Positions 51,201 through 62,400 of a stretch of DNA of 64,000 nt are shown here, one piece after another. Origin of the DNA: Prunella strophiata (taxonomy: Eukaryota; Chordata; Aves; Passeriformes; Prunellidae); the NCBI GenBank assembly GCA_036583965.1, contig JAZBQD010000014.1, positions 28,935,490 through 28,999,489 of the forward strand, written 5' to 3'. The notes under the pieces are model-generated. The model saw only the letters and a list, made by a program, of their open reading frames with translations, did no database searches and was not told the DNA's origin. Position 1 is the first letter of the stretch. Each line of letters opens with the position of its first letter. The position numbers and the translations under genes were made by a program.

Positions 51201-52915
51201 AGTTGGCTTACTCCAGATCTGGAAGGAGGCATGTATGGCTAGGCAGGATTCAGGAACTTTCTAAGAGTGGCTGTTCTTCACCTGTGTGCAAAGGTGATCC
51301 ATATCTTGCTATGTATTTTGCCTTCTCAGGAGATGGATTTTTCTCCTGGGGAAGCTCTTCTCCATGCTTCCTTGTTGACAGCAGCTTGTCTGCTCTATCC
51401 TATTTCTCCCTGGAGTTTTTATCTGAACCATTGAGGGCAGCTGGAGGTAAAAGGAAAGTCCTAGACCAAGAACTTTGGAATGGCCAGTGCTCACTTTTCC
51501 TGATGGCCATAGCATCAGCAAAGAAGAATCAGCAAAGGTGATAGTGTGGCCTACACTTGCAGATTTTCTTGATTTACATACCTGTAGTTTACTCAAATAG
51601 GATAATGTGTTTAAAAAAGGATTATCTTGCTGGGCCTTGTTTTCCAAATATCAGCCCAGAGCAAGTTTTTACAGCTGATATTCAATAGCCTGATAGAAAT
51701 ATTTATGGTAGAAATTCTGCCAGCTCTTTAATGCCACCAACACCAAGCCACTTAGTCACTGGAGGACTTTGTTGTCAAAATGACTCTTTCTCTTGCAAAT
51801 TACAATATGTTTGGGGAATATTGCTTGGTGCTTCTAAGAGTAGAGGTTCCGTGCTGGTTGGTGGTTAGCCAGGCCCACAGGTCTGGGGTGCCAATGTCCC
51901 CATGCAGCTCTGCCAGGAGCAATAAGGGTTGGGTGCTCATGCAGCATTTTTCAGGTGGGCTCACAGAGGGTGTGGGACCCAACTGCACTCACTGTGGGCT
52001 GCAGAGCTCCAGTGGCAGCTCTTCTGTGGCTTGAGAGATCCTGGTGGTACATGGGACACATGCTGCCTGTCACTGCACATGTTGCTTGGAGAAAAAGCAG
52101 CATGTGCCCTAAGGCAGGACATGCAGCATACCCCAGCTCAGGCACTTGCTGCTTGCCATGGCTGGCTACCACATCCTGCCTGCCTGGAGACAGGACTTCT
52201 TTATCAGACTAGATAGGCAATGATATGACTTTATTCAGTTATTTTTAATGGAAACACACCCATGAAGCATAAGGCTTCCTAAATTCTTTTGACTACTCTG
52301 TGTGTGACTGTGGGGGATTTTCTACCTCCTTTTGATCTTGATTTAATTTCCCAGACTTGGAGCACTACTGGTAAAGACTACCAAATATGTAAAATTATGT
52401 TGTGTGTCTGAGTAGCATTTAGTGTCTTCATGGAAAAAATGTTGACATGGCAAGCTCGTGACAGGGCACTCTGCCTTTGTGGAACTGCTGGACAGCCTTT
52501 CTGTGGACATGCCCTTAGGAGATGCTCAGAAACAATGGTCTCACATATTGGTATGGATAGAAGCTATCTAGAATTTAGATAAAAAGGCAAATGTATTTCC
52601 TGAGCCATTCATGGCTCAACACAGCAGTTTGCACAGTAATATATTTGTTATCATTGGCCTGATTTAGCAGCAGGTTATGTTCAGCACATAATGAATAAAA
52701 ACCCATGAAAAATAATATTGTGATCTAAGACCACTGAGCTTTAGCTAACGTGGTACATTTCCTGCTTTCAGTTAGTCTCAATTCAATGAAAATTAGTGCC
52801 AGTTGTGTTTCATTAGTACACCAAAAAGAGAGCTGTGTTTTTGTTTTCCAGAAAGTTGCTGAATCACATCACTGTGCAGAGCATGTTCCTCAAATGGCCT
52901 TTCTCTAATGATGGG
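42277..52915. other. Non-coding DNA, no gene recognised
   Basis: No exon, RNA gene or recognised repeat can be supported. It contains a T22 run at 45812-45833, and patches of higher GC at about 43.8-44.8 kb, 49.0-49.3 kb and 51.8-52.2 kb, where overlapping frames stay open on both strands (up to 124 codons) without any family resemblance. CpG remains rare in these patches. Confidence 0.5.
45812..45833. repeat. Poly-T tract (22 T) directly before ccttagg
   Basis: An uninterrupted T run followed by ccttag|g. In plus orientation this has the form of a strong polypyrimidine tract and 3' splice acceptor. The downstream frame remains open for about 35 codons but matches nothing I know, so I annotate only the repeat. 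Confidence 0.9.
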
Positions 52916-52939
52916 AAAAAAAAAAAAAAAAAAAAAAAA
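52916..52939. repeat. Poly-A tract (24 A)
   Basis: 24 A followed by c and seven more A, then gcaagcagcagcaagc. Could be the tail of an old retroposed sequence in plus orientation, but the sequence to its left resembles no transcript I recognise and no target-site duplication is clear. Confidence 0.9.
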
Positions 52940-54489
52940 CAAAAAAAGCAAGCAGCAGCAAGCCTATATTAAAAGTCAAATGATGAACCATATTATGAGG
53001 AAAAGTGATAGTATCCTTTTATTTTCTTTTCTTTTATTTCTCATGCTGCATTACCTTGGAATTGAAGGGCACAGTGTATTCCTTTTCTCTTTACTGCTGC
53101 ATAGCTTGTGCTTAACTATTTATGTTGCAGTGCTAAGACCTGCTCTTGCTCCCCAGGAGAAACACACTGAAGTATTATTAGACCAAAGTGCGTGGGAGGG
53201 AAAGCTTTTAGTACAATTTTTTATGTATAAATATTGCATACTTTTTACCCATCCTTAGACTTTTTCCAAAATATAAGTTATCTGATACACTATGGTGGCC
53301 AGTCTTTCTACAAGAAGAACTCACAGGTGCAACATGGTAAATAATGCATAGTGTCTTTGCCTTGTATTGTGTTCTGTTTTTTATTTCTGATTGTTATTTT
53401 TAATTTAAGAGTGAATGTACTGCTTAGTCAAGCCCTGAACAGGTGTTTTTAGCAGCTAGTCCTTTGGTATCTAAGACTGAAACTGGGTTGGTTTAATAAC
53501 ACCCAGTTTCTGTTAAACTTTCTTTTTTTGTCACAGCTCCCTATCTGTTAGAAAAAGATCTTATTCTCTGTTTTTTTGGACTATAATAAAAAGGTACAGG
53601 CTTTTGGTACAGATTTGGGCCTTGCTCAGCAAACACAAACCTGTCTAGGATGGGCCTTCTGGGCTTTACAGCCATACAAATAACTACCAGCTTTCTGGAC
53701 CTTCAATGCACGTATACATGGCTTAAAGACGTAAACATTTTTGTGTATGCACATGTGAATTCAAATACATGTAATGTTCAGTCACATAGCCTCTACTGAC
53801 AATAACTAACTATGACATTTCTCCATATTCTGAATTGCCTCTGCTTAATACTGCTTCTCCTGTGTTGTCTGTGACATGGTCAGCCTTTTTTCAGTTTTTC
53901 TTTTTGTTCAACAGGAAATGTCAGGCTTTTCTGATTGCATCTTTCCTTTTCTTCTATTACTGCTCTATTACTTTGGCTGTTGGTGTTGGAAGATGAAATT
54001 CTGGTCAACTTCAGGGCACGCAAATCTCCATCCTGCAATGTGCAGAAAAGCTGCTGAAATGCTGGGACAGAGAGGGAAACAGTGAGAAATTCCTGACTCC
54101 CTGTAGGGCACAAAGTGTGAACACAAAGCAGAGGGAGGAAGAAGATGGTAGGTATGAACCTGCAGTTCTCTTGCTCATGCTGTGAGAGGCAGCTCTGATG
54201 CTGCTCCCCCTGTTTGCAGGACAACTGCTCTGGCCCTTGCATAAGGCTCTGCTTCTTAAGACATTTTCCTTCTCTACCTTTCTCTTTCCTTTCTCTCAGG
54301 GTCATCACTTAAGGCTGTAAACTCCTCTTGCTGAGGAAAAGAAGGCAGCCTGCTCCCTCTATAGGCTTCCCTGGTTGTTGCTTTTCACGAACCAGCCATC
54401 CAGAGGATCAGAGCTGTATTCTTTTGAAGGATGTCAGAAACGCTGAAGTGACATGTATTTTGCATTTATTTTAAATTTAGTGATGTTTT

Positions 54490-54560
54490 TTGTGTGTGTA
54501 CATGTGTGTGAATATGCATCTCTGTGTGTATGTGTATGCATGTGCATGTGTGTGTACATA
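54490..54560 (+). repeat. Imperfect (TG)n / TATG repeat
   Basis: Alternating purine-pyrimidine sequence made of tgtgtg, catgtg, tatgca and tgtgtaca words. The overlapping Cys/Val/Met-rich frames are artefacts of it. It has Z-DNA-forming potential. Confidence 0.9.
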
Positions 54561-55539
54561 TGCCCACCCACATTCTCTAACACCTATGTATGTAGCTACT
54601 TCTCCTGCAAAAGTCACATGTGGAGCTGTTTTACTGTTTAATTTTAGTCTTTTTTTAGAACAAGTTCATGATATTTTTGACTGAACTTGCTGTTTGTCAA
54701 TGGTTTATGACAACAGCCTCCTGACTGCATCCTACCCTTATTAATGGAAGAGACACCATCTGAGCCAGCAGTTCCCTGAATTCAGGCACGCTTCCTCCCC
54801 AGTGTCCTCTATCCCAACTGCTTTTCTCTCCTCTCTGTCCCAGGACTCTGCCTCCTCAGTTGCACCAGCACTGCAATTTCTGGCATCATTCTGGTAAGAA
54901 AAGCGACCTGTATTAAGAACAACTCTGTAAACAAAAAGCCTGTTTGTAATTTGGATCAGCTCAGTGACCTGATTTACAGCACAACCCCAAAAACAGCTGC
55001 AGAGAAGCATGGGGGTGAAGAAGCAGCCAGAGGCAAGGCAGGGATGGGAGACAGACGTTCCCAAGCTGTCCTTGCAGCTGAAGTCCCCCTTTTGTATAAC
55101 TACAGCTTGCCAGTGTACCTTTGCTCTGGCACAGATATCAAAGGGAATTCCCCTGCACTGCCTGAAGAAACACTTTAGGGAAAAACTGACACATTGGTGA
55201 GTTATATATTAACCATTATAGAGAGTGGCAGCGTGACAAGGCAGTGAGGTACTGATAAAAAAAAAAATAGCGACATTTCCATTATGCAGAGCATGGGTAA
55301 TAGCTCCTAGGAAAAAACGACCCAGCTCTTTCCACTAAATTATACTGTTTTCAATTCTTCCATACTTTCTGAAATGTGAATATATTGTTCAGATGTTTTC
55401 AATGCTAAATAAATGCCTCTGGCTGTTTCTTGTGGGTGGCTGAGGAGAGAAGGCAGGAAATGTTTTAGCTAAAATGATGCAGCTATTTCCAAAGAAGTGT
55501 CAGAAGAGTAGCATACAAGATTTCAGGAGTTGCAGAAAA

Positions 55540-55830
55540 AAATAATTGCAGCAGTCATTCAACACTGTGCTCAGTTTTCTTTCCCAAGGTCTGACCTTGC
55601 TCTATGTTCACCATTATCAGAGATCTGCTGCAATGAAGTTTAGGTTCTTATGTCTCCTAGGACACAAATTAATTGCTTTAACTTAAGTTTAAAAGCAGAA
55701 CCTTGCCAGAGATGACAAATGGGAGTATTATATATCACCAGTTAAATGACTAATGTTTTATTTGTCTTTGAAGTTTCTGGTGAAAGCTGAAGCGTAATGG
55801 TGAAAGAAAAAATAATTTAAGTTACATAAC
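55540..55830. promoter_or_regulatory. Candidate conserved non-coding element
   Basis: The block contains attaattgctttaacttaag, gttaaatgactaatg and aataatttaagttac with no homopolymer or recognised repeat, and a balanced texture unlike the neighbouring low-complexity sequence. This is a compositional guess. Confidence 0.18.
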
Positions 55831-58458
55831 ACCTCACATATGGAATTGATAATGCTCTGTTTTTATATGGAATACATTGCTCTTCAGTGTTTATGTATAT
55901 ATATGTATCTAATGAAGATGATTCCATTTGGTTTCCAATATGTGCTGTGCATTTATTCAGGAGATTTAAACCTTTTGACTGAAGATGAGATTTTTTTATA
56001 GAAGATCGTTCTTTTGGTCAATGTATTCCACTACTTAATGAAAAGAACCCTGTCCATGTTTCAAGTAAATTGTTTGGTTTTCAAGAGACATTTTTTGGCC
56101 TTCAAAACCACAAAAATGATCCTTGCTTTAGATCAAAAATACCATCTTTTTGAATTGAAAAAAAACCCAAAACACAACCAATCCTCCCTTTTTTTTCCCA
56201 AAGCACTTCTTATTTCAGGAGTAAAATATTTCTTTAAAGTTGTATGTTTGGAATTGAATTGCATGGAATTTATGTAGCCAAGGCTTTAAGCGCTCTTACA
56301 TAATGAATAATATAACCAAAATCCCTGAGGTCTTTTTATCAGGAGCTCAGCTAGACAGGCACTTAGAGAGACCCTTTTCTATTCCCAATACTTTGGGAAG
56401 TATACTCTGCACTTGACAAGGTGAAATAAAAAGGGATTCAGATAACAAAAGGATGGTAATAAATACTGATGCATACAGGAGAGTTGAGGGTAGGCCATGT
56501 TCAGGGCAGGATATTGCTCAAGTGTATTTGGGGAGGGAAGTACTGACAGGGATTTCCTCTCCACCCCTTAGGTCTGCTAACCTCTTCATGTGGGTCAGGG
56601 TTGCCCTGGCATGTGGAGGCTACATCTCCTTTCATCCCACCCTGACCTCTTAAAGAAAACAGAGGCATGAGTAAGGGAGATGAATGATTTTGCTTAAATA
56701 GCTGGTGCTGGCTGCCAAGGAGGCAACCTGTGATAGAGGAGAAGAGCAGTGAAAGGCAAAAAAGGGTAGTCAGGATTAGGTCAAAAGAAAGACTAAGCAA
56801 AACCAGAGAGAGAAACATTTAGGCAAAGACTTAGCCCAGGGATGAGTGAAGCAGAGTTTTGATGGCACTGATAAAATTCAGGATGCAAGTGTACTTAGGA
56901 GTAGTGTGATTGTTTGGATGCAAGGGCACTGTATGTATACTAGCACTGCAGACACTGATCATCTCTAGGCTGGTGCCAGAGGTCTGTCACATACACCAAT
57001 TTGGAATCACTGCCAGTTTTCTGAGTGCAGTGTGTCCAGATGATTATTACAAGTCTGCAGTAAGAAGCACACAAGTTATGCTTGTATCTGATATTCAGAC
57101 CCCAAGAAAAGGGCAAAGAAATGTAGGTATTTTATGTGACAATTTTGATCAGTTTTATCAGAAAAAAAAGAAAAGAAAAAAAAAAAAAAGCTTTGTACTT
57201 GCCCATAAATTAAACAGCTGTTGTGGTTAAAATACCATAACGTCAATTTCTGCTTGTTGGAAACGTTTTGCTTACAGTCTTCGGCAACATCATTTCTCCT
57301 CACAGGAAGAAGACCCTAAGACAACCCAGCATTACTTTTCAGATGCCATCACACTACTGTATTGCACCACTAGGGTGTTGCAAAGAATGCCTTACAACGT
57401 GGAGCTACCCAAACCTAACAAGGCTTGGGAGTGATGTATTTGTTACTGTATGCATGACCTCATCCTTCAAAGAAAGATTAGCATTAGCAAACTTAAGGCG
57501 ATGGAAAGGGAGGAGTTGGTTTAAAATTCATGTCAGCAACAATAGGGTTGAATAAAAAAAACCCAAAAACATTATTATCATTGTTCTCTTTGCCAATTCT
57601 GTATGTAAGTGTTCATTTTATTTCAGCAGAGATAATCACCACAAAAGTCAGGACGAACTAATTTCTCATGTATGTTCCAAAGCAATGTCAGAACGTGGTG
57701 TTCAGAGCAGTTGGCATGTCTCTTTGGGCTGCTCTGTGGGGCCATGAAGATCATGCTTTGGGCTGGGGGCAGGCACCTGTGACTGCAGGGCAGAGGAGGG
57801 AGCTGCCAGTGGCTGCCAGCAGCTCTGGTGTCAGACTCATGCAAAGCATGATTAAAACAATGCCACTTCTGAATACAAAATTCCCCAATTTCTTTCTTGC
57901 TCTAGTGAGAAGAGCTCTGCAGATGTGGAGACAGGGACAAAAGCAGCCAGTATTTCCTCTCTTTCTACATGCTAGTCAGCCCTGTTCATGGGGCACTAGC
58001 TCATCTCTCTGGCTTCTGAACTGAGAAAAGAAGATGCTTCTCTTCCAAGTAACTAATGAATCATCCCTTTTAGTACATAGCATGCATGACTGCATTGTTA
58101 AAGGCAGTCTTAATCACTCACTGAGAAAAATGTTATTGATAATTTCTCCCTTTTAGTTGTTAAGTGGAAGCCTTGGGAGTTGTGACTCACAGCCTGTGTG
58201 CTGTGGCAAACCCAGAGACTTTGGTAGATTTTTAGGTAATTGTAGGAGCCCTCTGCATCTTATTCCTCGCATCTTCCTAGTATAGCTATAATTTGGAAAA
58301 ACTGTAGATTTCTTAGTTTTATATTATTCTAAAAATAGCTGTTTTTCATATGGATTTGGCCTGAACTTTACACCAAAATTCAACAAAGAGAAGTATTTGT
58401 GGTATACAACTGACTTGTAGCAGGAAATAGGTCAAAACAGCTTCAGGGCTGGAGGAAG

Positions 58459-58469
58459 CCCCCCCCCCC
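58459..58469. repeat. Poly-C tract (11 C)
   Basis: Uninterrupted C run in otherwise AT-rich DNA, following ggaggaag. Long C/G homopolymers are rare in this window and are prone to slippage and to sequencing error. Confidence 0.9.
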
Positions 58470-59039
58470 ATTTTGCCTTTAGCTCTGTAGTGGTGTTGGA
58501 CCTGCTGTGCATACAGCACTTCAGGGTTCATAGCATAGGACTATGTCAAAAGAACAGTGAAAAAGGAAAAAAAAAAAAAAAAAGTAGTAAGAGTAAATTG
58601 GAAGGTTCTTGACAGCTTCCTGGAAAGAGAATGAATGGGTCTGAGGTAAGAAATAAATTGTCTTGTTTACTTGGAATTGCAAAAGGCAGAGAAAAGTGAA
58701 TAGGTAAAATGTTTTCAATGTGATGTGGGAAAAAAAAAAATATCTGCAGCTATTTTAAATGTAGACAGATATACTGATTGACATACTTGTGTATTAACTG
58801 CATAAAAAATACTAGGGTGAAAGATTATTATTAATGTCAAATGATAAAGTTTTCAGCTGGTGCAGGATGCCATAGTTAAGAGAGTCTATACCCTCTTAAA
58901 TCAGTCTTTCGATGTTCGTATGTCTATTATATGAGTATAATATGGCTGTATTCTATTATTACATCCAACTTATTTAATTGAACCAGTCACTTGTTCATTC
59001 CTCCACAAAAGCAAAAGAAGCTGCAGGGCCTCCATGGAG

Positions 59040-59490
59040 GATGAGGAGTAAGACATGTAGGGACAGTTCTAGTAGTGAGTGATTGAAGCAGGTTTGTTGT
59101 TAGCTGTGGGAGGTAGTACTGAAGGTAAGTTCACCCCCTAAAGAGTTGCAGCTGTTCTGATTACTAAAGATTTGGAACAGGTGTGCCTTAAGAGGACACA
59201 GGTACATCCAATGACATTGAGTAATATAAAAGGAGGGGCCAGCAAGAGAGGAGAGACAGAATTCAGTTAGCAGTGCTGTGGTGAATAAGGAGGATGGAGT
59301 CAGCACTGAGAGGACCAGAACTTGTGAAAAGGTATGGGACTTTCTACAGCAAGATAACATTTCAGAGCTTGCTGATATAACTAGTAACCTTATCTGTGTT
59401 GATAATGACAGTTATCATTTTTTTTTCTGTTGTTTCCCCTAAATAACCTTTCTCATTCATTCTGAACAGAGAGCTATCCCATGTGCCCCT
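59040..59490 (+). mobile_element. Candidate solo LTR with TATA box
   Basis: A promoter-like layout: U3-like sequence (aacaggtgtgccttaagagg, acacaggtacatccaatgac with a ccaat core), a TATA box at about 59226-59235 (atataaaagga), then ggggccagcaagagaggagagac downstream. Further right, a T-rich block (59407-59445) ending in cccctaaataacc could be the R/U5 part. The borders are uncertain; I see neither clear TG...CA ends with a target duplication nor neighbouring retroviral genes. Alternatives are a host promoter for a non-coding RNA or coincidence. Confidence 0.35.
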
Positions 59491-62400
59491 CCATGACACT
59501 ATGTGACATATTGTTGGACAGCAGGTCCTCTGCTCTCCCCCCACAGCCTTCCTTAGCTTCTGGAAAATGGAACCAACTTCTGCTGTGAGCAGACACTTGG
59601 GAGGCAGGGGTAAGAGGGGTAAAAAAGCACCCAACTAGTGATTGATTGTGTAATGATACTAAAACCCATGCATTACAAGGCTTCATCATGTTTGACTGTA
59701 GCTGGGAGCAAAGGTGATGTAAAATAATGTATGATAGTTTTCTTTTAGCATCTCTGCCTAGCACTGGATGAGTAGCTTTTTGTTTCTTGGGCTGTCATTG
59801 TTGAAAAAAGCTTTGCCATCAGCTGTAGGTCTTAAAAATATCCTTTGATATATGGAAAGGAAATAGGATTTATTTTGAGACAGAATCTTGCCCCCCTGGT
59901 GCATTGCTTGATGAATATGGTCACTTGATGGAAGCCTGCTGCCATGGGGGAGCAGCCCCTGGGATCTGTCCCTGTGTCAGCTCAGACCTCAGAGAATGAC
60001 AGAAGTCCTTGTGGAGGAAGCAGATGTTCCCACTGGTATCACAAAGAAAGAACAGACAAGAAGACATTTGAGAAGATGGGCATGCTAAAGACCACAGCAA
60101 AATTTCATTTGGCATCTTCAAGGGAGGATTCAGTGAGAGCAGAGATTTAGAGTAAACCTTGCTTGGGGATAGCCCTGGAGAAAAGCTGAGAAGCTCCAGA
60201 GCCCTCCCGAGCCATCACAGGCTGTTGGCGGGTGTTCACGTTTTGTGAGATGACCCCACAGATGTGGAGGAGTGTAACTTATGGAGCTCAAATCCCAGCC
60301 ATCCTCTGAATAGGATTTAAAAGATCCTTCAAGGAGAAAAAAATAATAACTGTACAAAATTCTAGCTTTTACATAGTTTTGTCTTGGGAGGAAATAGCCT
60401 GGGCTTTGACAGCTGAAGGTGGACAGACCTGCTATAATAATCTGTAACAGTTTTTGCAATGCAAAGATAGTTATAGTAGTCAGCACTTGTTCTTTGTGAA
60501 TAGCAGACATCAGGAAACCAATATCTTCAATAAGAAACAGCAATTTAAACTTCTGGCTGTGACTTCATTTGAAGTCTCTTTAATACTCTTAAAATATATT
60601 TCAGTTTAATAACCTCATTCAGCATCAATTTTTTGCTTGGATTGGAGAGCACCTTTTATTATCTGCTATTTCTTACATTTATAAGAATACTACTTAAACA
60701 TCAAAGGAATCTTAAAAAAAATAAGCTATTTGGATTGTTTCAGTAAATTGCTTATTGCTATGAATTGTCCACCACTTCATAAAATCCCTTTCTGTTTTAT
60801 GGGTCTTCCTTGTGAAGCTGCAGTGAGACTGAGATAACTCCATATCTGGTATCCCAATATTTAAAGTATAAGATTGTGACCCTCAATTCATTTTCTTTGC
60901 CTTCCTTTTCCCATGTATTTCTAAGTCTTAGATCTCCTTGTGAAACTTCAGAGCCAGGCCATTGCATTGTGCATCCAGAGGATTCCCACTGGTTCCCATA
61001 CTCAACCATGTCTATGGTTATGGTCTCAGTACACCTCTCTGACAGGAACATCCACATGCTATCCACCTTTCCATGTCAGCAGAGCCTCAAGCTGTGTTTC
61101 TCCCTAACAGGAACACCAGTCCTTACTGGGAACCCAAAGTCAGGATGACCAAAGAAGCCCTGCTCAGTCATGAGCCATGTGTAGTGGGTTTTCTCTTCCC
61201 TTTGTGTAGACTGGAATATTGATTTCAAAACCATACTGGGGTCAGGTCCCACTGTGTGCAAGGGAGTCAAGGCTCCAATGTTCAGTATTGGGAGATTTCT
61301 TTGAATGTCTTGAAACACTGAATGCCTCCTCATTTCTTTTTCTGCCTTGGGCCATGCAGCAAAATGGATGTCCTGTAGAAATTATTGTGACCATAATATT
61401 GCTGGGCAGCTGAGAAATGATGTAGAAGTAGATGATCCTCACCTCCTTCCTAAAGACAAATGACATTTTTACCCTTATATTTTTGCAGCTATATTGCCAG
61501 AATCTGGGAATACATTACACAAGCTTAAAAATTTAAGATTTTCATACAAATCAGTATTGTCCAATTGCCTATGAAAAAAAGGGCTTTATTATTCCCTATG
61601 GGAAGTCTCTATATTTGATCAGAAATGTATAATATGAATGAAATACCCTAACTTCAAAGACTACACTTGATTTTCCAGTTTCTTGATCATTCAAATCACT
61701 CTGGCAAACTCATCAAGAGATTTTGGTGCACTAAACACATATTCTAGCCAGGTAGTTAAACCACCACTGAGACATTTTTTAAGTCAGATGATTTTATTTG
61801 GTTTTGTAATCTTAAAAAAATCTTTACATGATGCTTTTCTTGCTTCTTTGGTGTTAAAACTTTTTGAGGCAGACATGGTCCATGCTAAAATCTTCTACAA
61901 TATATGTCCAGTTTTGGGCAAGCCATTTCAGTGCCAAGCTGGAAGTTAGGAGTGAATATTTATTTTTGGAGCAGATATATCACTGGCATTGCTCTTACCA
62001 TTACAGCTAACACTCATCTAAGAAAAGAGAGGGATAGAGGCCAGGCTGGGGTTACATGGCTTGGCAAATAGGGCTTCACAGTACTTAATTGTAGATCAGA
62101 AAAGCTACCAGCACAAACAGCACAGTTCATGTGTTTTGCAAATTTATTCTACCTAAAAAAATGTATTAACATTGTTTTAAAGCAGTTAATGTTTTCTGGC
62201 CAGCTTTATAATGAATTTGATGTGTAAGATTTTTTGCCTGCAATCAACTTACAGTCAATGGAAAGTATAAAAGTGCTGTAACACTATAACCCACACTCTT
62301 CTTAGCTTAGATGATACAGAAATTCAGTGGTGCATGTGTATTTGTTCCAGATTAAATCTGTATTGTTAGTTGACCCAGTAATGCATCTAGCTGGCATTAA

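Larger units (their letters stand above)
52940..59039. other. Non-coding DNA with simple repeats
   Basis: No gene is supported. Simple sequences include an imperfect TG-rich stretch (54490-54560), an interrupted A tract (57162-57190), a run of 11 C (58459-58469) and A17 (58567-58583). The antisense frame of 142 codons at 53880-54308 is the longest in the window; it is Lys/Glu/Ser/Gln-rich and without a recognisable domain. The block 55540-55830 is AT-rich with a regulatory-like composition. Confidence 0.5.

Noticed and set aside
53880..54308. Antisense open frame of 142 codons, the longest in the window
   Set aside because: No recognisable domain, low-complexity Lys/Glu/Gln composition reading antisense through pyrimidine-rich DNA, and no promoter or splice context.
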